Of a stretch of DNA of 64,000 nucleotides, positions 1 to 11,348 are shown piece by piece (the stretch's first letter is position 1; every line of letters begins with the position of its first letter). The DNA is from Apoda limacodes. Its lineage: Eukaryota; Arthropoda; Insecta; Lepidoptera; Limacodidae. The stretch is from assembly GCA_946406115.1 (NCBI GenBank), contig OX291550.1, positions 19,320,722-19,384,721 of the forward strand, given 5' to 3'. The position numbers and the translations under genes were made by a program. The notes beneath the pieces were generated by a model. It was not told where the DNA came from. It made no database searches and worked only from the letters and a program-made list of their open reading frames with translations.

Positions 1-107
1 GTGATACGTAAAAGGACGTACTGACGTAAAATGATTTTTTTTCAAACATTCTACAATATGCGACCATATTTTGCACAAGCTTCTATAATTAGTTTTTTTA
101 CACGCCC

Positions 108-1003
108 TACTCATATAAAAATATCTATACATAATTATCACTTTGTATTTTTATATGTAGATATAAAGCTTGAAATGAGCTTTTAAGAAATAACTGACGA
201 AGTGCAAGCACCACGATTGCAAAGTTTAATCACATAAAACTGAGCTACGCCTAAGTTTTACGGACGTTAAACTGATAAAGTTCTATAGCTTATGGCGGAG
301 CGGCCAGTGTTCATTACTGAACTACTTAACTGCATTTTGGTTTTAAGACCAACAATATTAAAATTTTATTGATGACAATTGGATTGGACGACAAGGTTGG
401 TGGTGGCCTAGTAGTTTTGATATCTGCCTCGTGCTCTGAGGTGCTGAGGTTCGAACTCGGCTTGTACCAATGATTCTTTATCATAATTTTTCAAGTACAG
501 AGTTTGAGTTCACCACTGGCTTTTTGATGGAGGAATTGCGAAAAATAAACAAATACAGCAAAAAGACGTAGTGGAAGTCAACAATCCGCACTGGGCCTGT
601 GTGGTGGACTATGGCCCAAGTCCTCCTCACCCAATGTAGGCCGTATCCCTACCAGTAGGGATATATGAAGGGTGGTAACAACATGAGGATAGGATTGATT
701 GTCTTTGTTGTTTAACTGGCAATTTATTTACTAAGAAGGACTTTACTCGGCAAATAATCCATTAATGTCATACTAAATGACTTTTAGTATTAAATGTCAA
801 GTTTTTAAACGAAGGAAATTAGGCCAGTGTCCCAAAAGTAGGCACCTACGAAATTTGGCAACGAAACTACTTAAAGTTTTGCCTCCTGTCAGTTCCTCTA
901 ATGGACTTTACAGTAATAGAATGCTATTCGTGGGTTACGCCTAGTCTGGATGTGATATAGTTTAATCTTTTAGTAGACATTATGTAATTTCTTCTTAAGG
1001 GCT
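108..1003 (+). repeat. Segmental duplication 1, copy 1
   Basis: This stretch matches 4028-5063 in the same orientation. Shared landmarks in order are GCCCTACTCAT, AAAGCTT then ATGAGCTTT, TAACTGACGAAGTGCAAGCA, ATGGCGGAGCGGCCAGTG, a shared SINE, GGCCAGTGTCC, AAAGTTTTGC and CTTTTAGTAGACATTAT. Similarity ends near 1003. Copy 1 lacks the Helitron that sits in copy 2. The site between 155 and 156 (TTTTATA then TGTAG) is the matching empty site. Confidence 0.85.
398..690 (+). mobile_element. tRNA-derived SINE (family B), inside duplication copy 1
   Basis: It starts GGTGGTGGCCTAG, an A-box-like sequence, and has the B-box-like GAGGTTCGAACTCGG near 446-460. The body runs through TTTATCATAATTTTTCAAGTACA and AAAAGACGTA. 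The tail has GTGGTGGACTATGGCCCAAG and an imperfect CCCTACCAGTAGGG. The same family recurs at 4450, 39451 and 46752 on plus and at 58045 on minus. The two-box promoter and the RTE-like tail support a SINE. Confidence 0.75.
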
Positions 1004-1059
1004 AAACAGTCGCAGAATCAACGTTTTTAAAAATTTGATCAAAATTGTCTCTGAAATTT

Positions 1060-1865
1060 GACAGCCCAAGATTCTGGATATTTGCTGGGATCTTTGCCTT
1101 ACTATTTGCTGGGTTCAACCACTGGAGAGCCTTATGACATGATTCGACATTTGTCTCAGGACAATGCCGGTCATAAGACTGCGTGGGACTTATTATATTA
1201 TACGCTATGACAATATTAGGCAAATTGCTTATACTTATGCCAGCGCATTATTGCAGTTGCCTTACATTTCTCAGGTGGCGAACCTGCGGCGAGAGCTTCT
1301 TAATCCTATGTTGGTGGCAGTTAATGGACTTAAGGGATTAGGGCTTCAAGTAGATGAGGATTGGTCCTTTCTACTTGTCCATTTGGCCCTCTACCGTCTC
1401 ACACCGTAATTAAGGAGCCATTTTGAGTTTGTTTGTGGCGGTGAATAAGCCACCATTCTCCCTACCTTCTCCAATATGGATAACTTTCTTGAAGATCAGT
1501 GTCGGAGGGCTAAGAGCCTACCTTCTGTTTCCTCACCCGCTGCTCTCCTTTAGCCGCCTCCACGAAAAGCATCACAAACACTACGGCAACTGCCCCAAAG
1601 GGCCCCTGCACCCCGCGCTCCAATCTCGAGGGTTATTGGTACAGCGGCCAGGCAAAACCATCACAGCAAACCTGCTTCTATTGTCGTGGGCCGAACCACC
1701 TTTTGGCTCATCGGTCCACGAGCGTAAGCAAAGGGTAATTTCTAAGCACCGCTGTATGGTGTGTTCGGAGTTGAAGTATATGATGCCTGATTGTGGTGCA
1801 CCTGGAAGAGCCGACTATAGGGATCGTCACCACCGGTTATTGTGCAGATTAACCAAGGGTCAAGA
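1060..1865 (+). pseudogene. BEL/Pao LTR retrotransposon Gag remnant
   Basis: Conceptual translation shows pieces of a BEL/Pao Gag capsid and zinc-knuckle region in order. A segment around 1105-1200 reads TTGEPYDMIRHLSQDNAG then TAWDLL, as in the family's 'LTGEAY..I' block. After a frameshift near 1195 it continues as RYDNIRQIAYTYASALL, then LRRELLNPMLVAVNGLKGLG and WSFLLVHLAL. After a further break it reads FLEDQCRRAKSLP near 1485-1520. A zinc-knuckle start, CFYCRGPNHLLAHR, follows near 1675, and a broken second Cys/His cluster ends in RDRHHRLLC near 1850. At least two frameshifts and several stops make it non-functional. No LTR, protease or RT is visible. Its left edge lies almost at the end of duplication copy 1. 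The family call rests on motif order. Confidence 0.7.
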
Positions 1866-3610
1866 ATTTCAAAGTTAAGTTTTCAAAGTGATTCTAACAT
1901 TGTAAACTGAATGCTTGAAAAATAAATTATCCTGTTAAAAACTACTTTATTTTAAACACAATGTTTAACCTCTAATTTGATGAAGTTTGAGAATTGAATT
2001 ATTTTTACTTACAATTGGCGTCATGATCACGTCACGTTGAGTTGTGAATATTTTGCAAAACCTGGCTAGAACCGCCTGCATTTAAAAAAAAACATGTGGG
2101 TATCGATTCTTCTAAAATTAAATTACTCCGCTCGTGCTTTGGGCATGCGCATCAGAAGAGTAGATAATATTTTTAAGATTGGAGTTCTCGTTGCGATTTG
2201 ACATGCTTTGACTTGTTTAATAATTTTCATATGAATAAAATGTTTTTAACAGCTGTCTGTCTGTCTGTATATCTAACCGTGTCGCGGGTCTCCAGCTCGT
2301 AAACGACATAAGTTAAAGACATAAATATTGGATATATTGTGAAGAATATTGCCCTGAAATTGAATACCTAACATATTTTTACTAGTTTTTCTGTTGTCAG
2401 CATAAGACTTCTACGGCAACTACTTTAGCTAAAAAATATGCTTTAGCAAGTTATAGCTTTGTCTTCGTGGAAATCGTTTACTCTATATTCGAATTTTCCG
2501 TTAATAGAAGTAGCCTGTTTCCTTCTCCGTTCCTTTAACAATCTCTGTACCAAAATCAGCTTAATTGACTACTCCGTTTGCGACACTAAGTAATAACAAA
2601 CACACAGGCTTCCACAAATATAATATATATTAGTAAGAATTAAGATTATTTTTTACCTTCAAAAAAAAAGTAATAGGGGACTATCAAAATTTCAGACAGA
2701 GTTCAGTTTTACACCACTTTCGTTACGAAGTCTGTCTCAAAAATGGAACGAATTAGGAATTTGGAATTCATGGACCTATATCATATTCCATTTAGATAGA
2801 TCTGTTACAATTAATAATGATGATCAGTTAAACAATGGTTAATGACATGATTAAAACTTACAGAGGAGAGAACACGAAGACACATAATACTAACGATCAT
2901 ACAAGCATTATAATACCCTAAAATTTTTATTATATTTTTAAATAATACTTTAAATGGTATGCATGAAAAAACTCTTGTTTTCTTGGTTCTGTATTTGAAG
3001 AGTTTTTTTCCTAATTACAAATTCGTATAAAGGTTCACATTAGACACATTTCATAGGAACAGAATGATTTAAGCTTGTGATATATATATATATATATAAA
3101 CGGACGGACTGACATAATGAAATGATTTCAAATTTTTAAGAATATATATCTAACAGCCACGGAACTGTAATAGGATATTATAATACAAATGAGCTAGGCT
3201 GCTGATCACAGACGAGGTTGTAAGTTGCAACCCGAGCCAAAGTCGAGGTCGTAATTCAGCCGAGTGTGTTAAGCAGAGCTCACAAGTGTCATACGACTGT
3301 TTTCCATACTTGGAGGAAAGTAAATACTTATACTAGCGTAAAATACTGTAAAAATTTAATATTTAATGGAATCTAATACTTTTCTTATGTTTTTGACAAT
3401 CACGTTGTATATATTTATCCAAAAAAAAGAACTTAGTTCATAAGCATAAATTCATCTTTCTAAATATTACACAAAAAATATTAAAATAAAAAAAAACACT
3501 TGTGCAGTAATAATCACTACCGCACAAGTGCGTAATGGACGCGATTAAGAAGCCGCAGTGCATCGGTGGAGTCAAGGCTGCTTTATGAGCAATTTTGTTG
3601 AAAAGATAGT
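1866..3610. other. AT-rich spacer, no gene seen
   Basis: No supportable coding region is visible. About 2480-2637 looks like a degraded minus-strand Helitron head: CTCTGTACCAAAATC and then ATAATATATATTAGTA. Simple repeats include CTGTCTGTCTGTCTG near 2254 and an AT run near 3082-3100. The segment 3500-3535 contains a short inverted pair of CACTTGTGC and GCACAAGTG. Confidence 0.5.
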
Positions 3611-4024
3611 TTTTTAGGGTTCCGTACCAAAAGGGTAATTAGCGGAACCATATTACTAAGACTTCGCTGTCCATCTGTCACCAGGCTATATCTCATGAAC
3701 TGTGATAGTAAGACAGTTCAAATGTTCACAGAAGATGTATTTCAATACTAACAAATACTAAAAAACAGAATAAAATAAATATTTAAGGGGGCTCCCATGC
3801 CACAAACGTGATTTTTTTGCTCGATATTTATAACGGCAACAGGTAGACGCTTGAAATATTCACAGAATATTTAGTTATATATTCACTCTAAAAATAAATG
3901 ATCAAATTAATATAAAACAAATATTTAAAGGGGGTTCCCATACAAACAACGTGATTTTTCTGCCGTTTTTATTGATAATGGTACGGAATCCTTCGTGCGC
4001 GAGTCCGACGCGCACTTGTTTTTA
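3611..4024 (-). mobile_element. GGTTCCGTAC-family dispersed repeat, minus orientation
   Basis: On plus it begins TTTTTAGGGTTCCGTACC and ends GTACGGAATCCTTCGTGCGC followed by GAGTCCGACGCGCACTTG. Read on minus this is the usual 'AAGTGCG..GTCGGACTCGCGC' head and 'ACGGAACCCTAAAAA' tail. It contains two copies of an internal module (ATATTTAAGGGGGCTCCCAT and AAACGTGATTTTT), at about 3779-3825 and 3925-3965. This is a very common non-autonomous lepidopteran repeat. I cannot assign a superfamily. Confidence 0.75.
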
Positions 4025-4085
4025 CTTGCCCCTACTCATTTACGAAGCATGTCTACTTTATCTCTCATCACTTTCTATTTTTATA

Positions 4086-4226
4086 ACTATACTAATATTA
4101 TTTGTTTGTTTGTTTGTTTGTATTGAATAGGCTCCGAAACTACTGGACCGATTTGAAAAATTATTTTACCATTAGAAGCCGACATTATCCCTGATGAACC
4201 GCCGCGAAGCCGCTGGCAGAAGCTAG
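4086..4226 (+). mobile_element. Short non-autonomous Helitron (141 bp)
   Basis: The 5' end reads ACTATACTAATATTAT, where the family consensus starts TC. The 3' end is GCCGCGAAGCCGCTGGCAGA followed by AGCTAG, with T directly after, giving a CTAG terminus. The GCGAAGCCGC stretch can form the usual subterminal hairpin. Duplication copy 1 shows the uninterrupted site, which supports insertion between A and T. No RepHel coding is present. Confidence 0.8.
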
Positions 4227-4449
4227 TGTGCTTATAAAGCTTAAAATGAGCTTTCAACAGATAACTGACGAAGTGCAAGCAGCACGATTGCAAAGTTTAA
4301 TCACATAAAACTGAACTACGCCTAAGTTTAAACTGACAAAGTTCTACAGCTTATGGCGGAGCGGCCAGTGTTCATTACTGAACTACTTAACTGCATTTTG
4401 GTTTTAATGCCAACAATATTAAAATTTTATTGACGACAATTGGATTGGT

Positions 4450-4662
4450 TGGTGGTGGCCTAGTAGTTTCGGTATCTGCCTCGTGTTCTGAGGTGCTGAG
4501 GTTCGAACTCGGCGTGTACTCGAGTCTTTATCATAATTTCTCAAGTACAGTATTTGTTTACACTTTTCGGTGAAGAAAAACATAAGAAGGATTAAAAACA
4601 TACAGCAAAAAGACGTATGTGAAGTCCACAATCTGCACTAGGCCTGTGTGATGGATTACAGT
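4450..4662 (+). mobile_element. SINE family B, duplication copy 2
   Basis: It has the same head (GGTGGTGGCCTAG), B box (GAGGTTCGAACTCGG) and body as the copy at 398. It therefore predates the duplication. The tail after TGTGTGATGGATTACAG no longer matches copy 1. Confidence 0.75.
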
Positions 4663-5382
4663 GTGATGTTCATTATGAAAGCAGTTATTAGATTTTTGAA
4701 ATAAATTTGTAAATTGATTTACTGAGGCAATCATCATTTTTTCCACATGCTTATTTACTAGGAAGGATGTTTCTCGAAGAACAGCGCATTAGTCTCATAA
4801 ATTACTTTAGATGGAACTATTTCAGGATGTGATATAAGTCTACTAATCGTTCTCTCTCGTCCAAAGTAAGGAAAGGCCAGTGTCCTAAAAGCAGTACGTG
4901 CTAAATCCGGCAACAAAACTATTTAAAGTTTTGCTTTATGTCTCTTCCTCTAATGAACATAACAATAAATAATAGAACGCAATCCGCTAGTTGCGCCAAT
5001 TCAGGATGTGATATGAATCTTTTAGTAGACATTATATAATATCATCTTATCTGAGGAACAAAAGGAAAAGGTTTCCAATTCATATTTTAGTTAAGAAATT
5101 TATGTTTAATGTATGTTCGGCCATAACATTTTACAAAGTAGTGCAATTTCAATGATTTTTTTTTTCAATTGAAAATGTACCGGTATAATTTTATCGTGAT
5201 TCTTCATTTTAATTAAACCTTCGTATGGAAAATTAAAAATAGACAATTATTCTCAACATCTGTTCTCAAATTATTCTATTACCTGCGTGCATGAAACTAA
5301 AATTTACAAAATAGAAACGTTTGCGCAAAGTTAGTGAAGCTGCCAACCAGGTTGGCAAAAGTTCTTCAGTATTAGAAAAGGT

Positions 5383-5550
5383 GGATAACAATTGTGGGTA
5401 AAGTCGGTAGAGACAAAGTTACCTCGCTGGTCACGAGTGTACTTCCGTACAGTTTATCACTTTGTTTGTCTTTGTCGACAGTAGTTGATTGTTACTGCAT
5501 GTATTCTACTACCTAAGCATTTGTTGTACGTGATGTTACTAAAACACGAG
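5383..5550 (+). repeat. Dispersed repeat F, first copy
   Basis: Shared with 19905-20045 in the same orientation: GTAGAGACAAAGTTACCTCG, ACTTTGTTTGTCTT, AGTTGATTG, TTCTACTACCTAA and TTTGTTG.ACGTGAT. No coding or known ends are seen. It is probably a decayed transposon family. Confidence 0.55.
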
Positions 5551-6170
5551 ATGATCGATTTTATTTCCTTGATTTAGAAGAACCAACATTTGATAATAAC
5601 TATTTAGTAGTAAATTTTCAATGACATAAAAGTTTTTTTAGGTAGGCAAGAATCATAAAAGTAACTGATACTTTTCAAATTTTTTGCCACTGAAGAGGCA
5701 AACAAACATACGGGCCGTCTCATTTAAAGACTGTATATTGCCTGTAGCTATTGCCCGCGGTTTCACCGTAGGATTGAAACGACAATTTCTTAATTAAAGA
5801 AAACAAACCCAACTCACACTTGACGTTTTCAAGTAGCCTATGTTCTACGTCGGGACTAAAACTATCTCCATGCCAAATTTCATCTTAATCAGTACAGCGG
5901 TTTAAGCGTGAAGAGGTAACAGACAGACGGACAGAGTTACTTTCGCATTATTTTATAATATTAGTATGGATATGTTTGTCGATCTAGATCTTGGTTTGTA
6001 TGTCAGTTATAAGTTTAATATTTTAACACAGGAATCTTAAACTCGTGAGAAGTTGAATATTGTAATACGATTTTTGACAGTTTAATCGATACCAAAATTT
6101 TTTTAAAACCCAAAGAGTATTTCTTAATATGTCAGTAATCATAAGTAGGCAAGAACAATATTTATTTGAC
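5551..6170 (-). mobile_element. Minus-strand Helitron (about 5745-5970) within spacer
   Basis: The plus sequence reads TAGCTATTGCCCGCGG near 5745, then the family body (AAACTATCTCCATGCCAAAT, AGCGGTTTAAGCGTGAAGAG, GTTACTTTCGCATT), and ends AATATTAGTATGGA at 5970 followed by T. On minus this is a TCCATACTAATATT head and a degraded CTAG end. The rest of the interval has no recognised feature. Confidence 0.65.
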
Positions 6171-6441
6171 TCCCTCGCAGCCTAGTTGGTAGTGTGATGG
6201 ACTGCCGTGCAGACGGTGTGGGTTCGATTCCCGCACTGGACAAACATTTATGTGTTAAGCATTTGTGTTTGTCTTGAGTCTGGGTGTACTTATGTATGAT
6301 GTGTATGTATTTACAAAAAAAAAAAGTTATATATATGTATTTATATCCGTTGTCTGGTACCCATAACATAAGCTTTGCTTACTTTGGGGCTAGACGGCGC
6401 TGTGTGTAATGTCCAAATATATTTATTTATTATTTATTATT
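6171..6441 (+). mobile_element. tRNA-derived SINE (family A)
   Basis: The head TCCCTCGCAGCCTAGTTGGT holds an A box, and GGTTCGATTCCCGCACTGGA holds a B box. The body has CAAACATTTATGTGTTAAGC and AGTCTGGGTGTA. The tail is AAGCTTTGCTTACTTTGGGG, then GACGGCGCTGTGTGTAATGT and CCAAATATATTTATTTATTA. A close copy lies at 18256. A copy with a different head lies at 20490, and tail-only pieces lie at 12495 (minus) and 16040 (plus). Confidence 0.8.
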
Positions 6442-6589
6442 ATACCTTAATATGCTCAAACCAGTTTTTTGTTAACTATCGTAGTTTATTTATAAACAAC
6501 CAGATTTATTATTATTAGATTACAAAGAACCAGATTTTTCGCAAGATTTACGTACTGGCTGTCGCCGTCACACATGGCAGCATTATATA

Positions 6590-6690
6590 TGTATAGCGCC
6601 GTCTACCTTCTTCACTGCAGCCCTCGGGCGATATAGGCCAGAAAGCTAATTTCTGTAATTCTAACGTTGTGTATGTAAATTTACTATGAA
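6590..6690 (+). repeat. Dispersed repeat H (SINE-like tail)
   Basis: GGCGATATAGGCCAGAAAGC and then TCTGTAATTCTAACGTTG are repeated in inverted orientation at 12830-12890. The upstream part, TATAGCGCCGTCTACCTTC, also looks SINE-like. No promoter boxes are visible here. Confidence 0.5.
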
Positions 6691-6714
6691 TCATTAGATA
6701 ATGTCATATACAAT

Positions 6715-9520
6715 ACAATACTATTCTTTATTGCACAATTTAAAATACACAAAAAAAAATTACAATACAGGAAATAGCACAATAAGGCGGCCTTATCGCT
6801 TAAAAGCGATCTCTACCAGGCAACCTTTGGGTAGAGTAATATTGACAGGAAGAGGTAGGTGATACATAAAACATCATAAGTAAAATTATAAGGAAGAATA
6901 AAGAATATTACAACACTCATAAATACCTTTGTACTTACTATATAGATAAAATACATATACATACTTAATATAATTACTTAAACAAATACATAAAATAAAT
7001 GATTATATAATATGAATACATAAACATACATACAATAAATAAAGTAATAAAGATAGATATGTTTGAATGACCAGAGGTTGGTCAAAATTATAGAAAATTA
7101 GGAAGTAGTACGTAAGTAATAAGATTTTAACAAATTCTTGAAAACAGGCAGCGACTGGATTTGCCTTATATTTATCGGCAGAGAGTTCCAAAGACTAATA
7201 GCTTTTACAGTAAAAGAATGATTGTAAAAATTAGTACTGTGTCCAGGTGTTTTAAGAAGAAGAGTAGTAGACGAGCGAAGAGTTAGACAAGGCGAGCTGA
7301 TAAAATTAAACCGCTCTTTTAGATAACATGGTGTAGATGGATTGAATAGCACGTTATAGAGGAGTGAAAGAATATGTACATTCCGGCGAAGTCGGATTGG
7401 AAGCCAATTGAGTTAAGAACGAAATTCTGAGACATGGTCATATTTCCGAAGTCCAAAAATGAAGCGAATGCAAAGATTTTGTAGACGCTCCAGTTTATTA
7501 AGTTGTTTCTCTGTCAGGTTAGTACAGCAAATGTCAGCATAATCAAGTAAAGGTAGAAGTAAAGACTGAGCAAGCACAATTTTAGTTGACACAGGTAAAA
7601 GATTCCGTAATCTTCTCAGGGTTCCGGCCGAAGCAAAGATGTTTCGGCTAATTTCCTTGATTTGTGGAGTCCAAGATAACGTGCGGTCAATATAAATACC
7701 AAGACTTTTTATTGTGTCACTAAAAGGGATAATGATACCATCGAGTTTTATTGGGGGTAAATCAGTCCAATTAATCTTCGATATTAGTTTTGGGCTACCT
7801 ATAATTATGGTCTGCGACTTGAGAGGATTAAGTCGAAGTCCATAATATCCACACCATTCAACTATTTTATCATGGTCATAGTTTATAGATTGAATTGTTG
7901 TTAAGATATTTTCTATTGGACCATGTGCATAAATCTGGAGATCGTCTGCATATACATGGTAGAGAGAAGATAGTTTGAGAGTGATAGTGTTAATGAAAAC
8001 TGCAAACAGGAGTGGGGACAACACGCCACCTTGAGGTACGCCGGCAGTTAATGGGCACCAGTTAGAGAAAGATTCCTCTACCCGAATGCACTGTCGGCGG
8101 ACACCCAAGTAACTACGAAACCAGTCAATTACTGTTGGAGATATGTTAAGAGAGCTTAGGATTGCCAAGAAAATGTCTGAATCCACTGTGTTAAAAGCAT
8201 TGCTAAAATCAAGAGCAGACAAGACAGTGACTTGCTTACTGTCCATACCATAACGGATATCATCGATGATCTTAGTGAGAGCAGTAACAGTACTATGACC
8301 GGTTCGAAATCAGGATTGCAAGGTATTAAATAAACTATTTTGAGTTAGAAAAAGGTTTAACTGTTGATTAACTAGCTGTTCAAAGATTTTAGATAGGAAT
8401 GGTAATAATGAAATTGGCCGATAATCGGAAAAAGAAGTTGGATTGGATTTTTTAGGCAACGGTATTATGTAAGCATCTTTCCAAGCTTCAGGAAATACTC
8501 CAGAAGCAATGGATGCATTAAAAATTTGAGTAATTATAAAAATAATTAGGTTAATAATTGGAATAATCATAGCACGGCTTTTGCAATCACTACCAACAGC
8601 ACTTGAAGATATAAACATAATACTCTTCTTAACATCACAATCAGTAAATTGACGAAAAGTAAAAGGGAGGAAGTCAGGAGTTGAGGTCATAGAAAGATTT
8701 TGCAGCGTAATCGCTTTTTTATTGCTATTCATAGCAGGTACAGAAGTGAAATGTTGATTAAGTAAATCTAAGTTAAGATCTTTTGAAATTGGTGTAGCCT
8801 GAGTTTTACCAACTCCTAATGACTTAAGAAATTTCCATATTCTACATGGATCTCCGTTGTCAACGGATTTGTGGATATGGCGTCATTGTGCATCTCGACA
8901 CATCGTATTGCAGCGATTTCGCAAATTTTTATACTTTTCTAAGTTGGCTTCAGTAGGGTTAATTTTCAGCTTGGCCTTAGCTCGATTTCTTATTTTTTGA
9001 AGGGCTTTAATTTTATCGTCTAGCCATGGTGCAGGAAAGTGTTTTACTTTTATTGGTCTTACTGGAGTATGAGTGTCATACAGTTCAGTAATAAGCGAAT
9101 TAAATGTATAAACTTTTTCGTCGACTCTATAAGCACTCACAACTCACAACCAATCAATTTTAGAGGCATCTTCGCGCAATTTATCTACATTCATGTTGCT
9201 AAAATTACGCTGCATAAGTGTTTTGGATTTCACTTTAGGTGGACAAATTTTGTAAGATAAATAGATTAAGTCGTGGTAAGAAAATGCTTTTGCTGAAAAT
9301 TTACCATGTGCAGTAGTATGATGTAGTGAAGAGACCATAATAAGATCTAACAGTGAAGGAGAGAAATTTGGAAAGTGGGAAAATGCGTGGCGTTAAGAGG
9401 TAATAAGTGCAGATTACAAGCCTCAACTATCGTCTGAAGTTGATTAGCACGAAAGTCTTTTTTTAGTAGGCAAGTGTTAAAGTCACCCATAATAATGGTA
9501 TGACTATAGAGTGGGGAAAA
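6715..9520 (-). mobile_element. 5'-truncated non-LTR retrotransposon (LINE 1)
   Basis: A minus-strand APE-type LINE. Its 5' end is cut inside the endonuclease and its 3' end is at about 6715-6730. The 3' untranslated region contains AGAGATCGCTTTTAAGCGAT, AAGGCCGCCTTATTGTG and the terminal GTGCAATAAAGAATAG. The same tail design (AGGCCGCCTATTTGTACC ... GTGCAATAAAGTAT) occurs as a tail-only copy on plus at 50600-50815. No clear target-site duplication is visible. The plus sequence at 9528, TTTCTTTATTGCATTAAATAC, resembles another copy's tail, so the 5' junction may itself lie in a related element. Confidence 0.85.
7095..9515 (-). pseudogene. Endonuclease/reverse transcriptase of LINE 1
   Basis: The translation starts inside an endonuclease. 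IIMGDFNTCLL (about 9470-9500) is the GDFN metal-binding block, followed after a frame change by SLLDLIMVSS and SYHDLIYL, the Asp-His end block. From 9338 down to 7098 one reading frame is kept, interrupted by stops at 9141-9143, 8880-8882, 8307-8309 and 7410-7412. The RT is clear: NYRP-type text DYRPISLLPFLSKIFEQLVN (8310-8732), motif A ALDFSNAFNTVD, motif B AGVPQGGVLSPLLF, and motif C YADD at 7941-7952. The C-terminus includes AISLWNSLPINIRQ. Three of the four stops are TGA and one is TAA. The four intact RT motifs suggest relatively recent decay. The clade (CR1/Jockey group) is inferred. Confidence 0.85.
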
Positions 9521-10905
9521 CGTTTCTTTATTGCATTAAATACAATAAATAATTAGACAAAACCAAGTTTTATAACTTATATTTTTTTCAATGCTTTAGA
9601 TGCTATAGTTTAGCCACAAAATTTGCACAAAAACGGCGTATTTTCGCGGTCTAGTATATACCCTAGCCTTAAGCGATAACTGTAGCCTATTGAATAGTCA
9701 CTTGCAAAACTAGGCTTCTTTTTGTAATAAGTTAATAATTTAAATAGTATAAGACAATGTACAAATTAAGGAGTTTTTAATATTGTTTTTTTGGCCTCTC
9801 TTTTTATTTATGCTTTGTAGTGTTGCTATTATTATGCATATGGTGTTGCTAGCCAATTAGCATAGTGCTACCATCATGTTTTAACTTTATAGTTTATACT
9901 AAGCTGACTAAGTACAAAATGAATTTATGTTCAAACAGGCCATTACTAGCAAAAATGAAATTTTGGCCGTCATGTATGGAGTAAGAATAAATGTAACTAT
10001 ACTATAATATACGTGAAAGTTTCGGGCGTCAGTATGATGTTAGAAGAAAGTTACATTTCTTGTACTATAGTATACGTTAAAATAATAAACAATAAAGGCT
10101 GCACTACTTCTACTACTACACTACACACTTACTGCACATATTTGTAGCGTTCTAATGTAACCTATGTGGTTGTGCAGAAAATTGTTTCCTTTATTTCTTC
10201 CTTTAGCACTTAAATAGTCGTTTAGCGAAACTGCTTCCGTAATGTTGTGTGCTCTCCGTTTTGTTTGTACCATTTGTCGTAAAATTGGTAATTTTATAGT
10301 TTCTTTTGTATAATTTCATTCTTAAATCTAAATTTAAACAATTCGATTGTATGAGCGCTTTATTTTCTAAATTATATAATTAGTTGGGACATAGATTATT
10401 ATATGTATATCTAAATGGAAGTTTGATCAATCGTGGTTACTTTATTTAAATCTACGTCAAATCTGAATGAATACTTTTGAAAACTCAATTTTTTTTTTTT
10501 GTATTTGACGATCTTTTTGTGTATTTATTATGTTTTTTTTATTTTAAGACATAATGTAATTTTTAATAAGAAATAAATGACATACCATACCTACCATACC
10601 ATAATATAAGCCAATATGACGCTCAGTTTTATAAACATGAACTCGTATGCAATAACCCATTTTCCGCTCTTGTGCCATTTATTTGTCTGAATGATAGTAA
10701 AAATAACCAAAGGTCTGCTGACACAGTTATTTTATTATTTTCTTAACATAGGTGGTGGTGGTTATTTTAGGTCTATGGTTAGTATTATTCTTTGTCGCAA
10801 CCTGAAACTCTTATCTGAAATTGATATACTTTAAAATCAATTTAATAAGTATGAAACAATTAATTATCTATTTGAAGGATTAAATAAATAGCTTCTACAT
10901 ATACC
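9521..10905. other. AT-rich spacer, no gene seen
   Basis: No ORF or recognisable element is supportable. Repetitive short text such as ACCATACCTACCATACCATA near 10583 and T-runs near 10490 are the only structure seen. Confidence 0.5.
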
Positions 10906-10910
10906 TAAAA

Positions 10911-11348
10911 AATCGGTCAAGTGCGAGTCGGACTTGCGCACCGTGGGTTCCGTATCACCTTTTACGCACACAAACATTAACAATAAGTGTATCGCTAAGC
11001 AGTCACCCATTCAAAGACTGACGAAGCCCGACTTTGCTTAGCTTTGGATATCATTTCCAAGAAACAAATGTGTAATGTAGACTATTTTTGCTAAAGGTAT
11101 TTAAGTTTGAATTTATTATTATTTATTTTATGGAAACCCTCTTTAATTTTTCCTTTTTTATTTTTTTATTATTTGTTAGTTAATCCACCATTACGACACA
11201 TATTTTGCCAAATTTTCGTGCTTTTTACTATTTTGTTCTAAAAGATGTCGGACAGAGAGACAGGGTTGGCTTAGTAATAGGGAGCCATATTACACCCTAT
11301 GAGTTTGCACCCTTATAGGCACCCTTTGAGTACGTAACCCTAAAAAGT
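10911..11348 (+). mobile_element. GGTTCCGTAC-family repeat
   Basis: The head AATCGGTCAAGTGCGAGTCG leads into GGGTTCCGTATCACC, and the tail is TACGTAACCCTAAAAAG. It includes CACAAACATTAACAATAAGTG and GTCGGACAGAGAGACAGGGT near 11247. Confidence 0.7.

Larger units (their letters stand above)
4028..5063 (+). repeat. Segmental duplication 1, copy 2
   Basis: This is the second copy of 108-1003. It holds the same SINE but has a different sequence between the SINE tail and GGCCAGTGTCC (about 4662-4870). It also carries the Helitron at 4086-4226 that copy 1 lacks. The GGTTCCGTAC-family repeat directly precedes it. Confidence 0.85.

Noticed and set aside
1423..1878. 151-codon plus ORF read as a protein
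   Set aside because: It is the wrong frame. The BEL/Pao Gag signatures lie in neighbouring frames over the same bases.
6171..6245. True tRNA gene at the SINE A head
   Set aside because: The head is followed by the same body and tail in several copies, so it is a SINE promoter.
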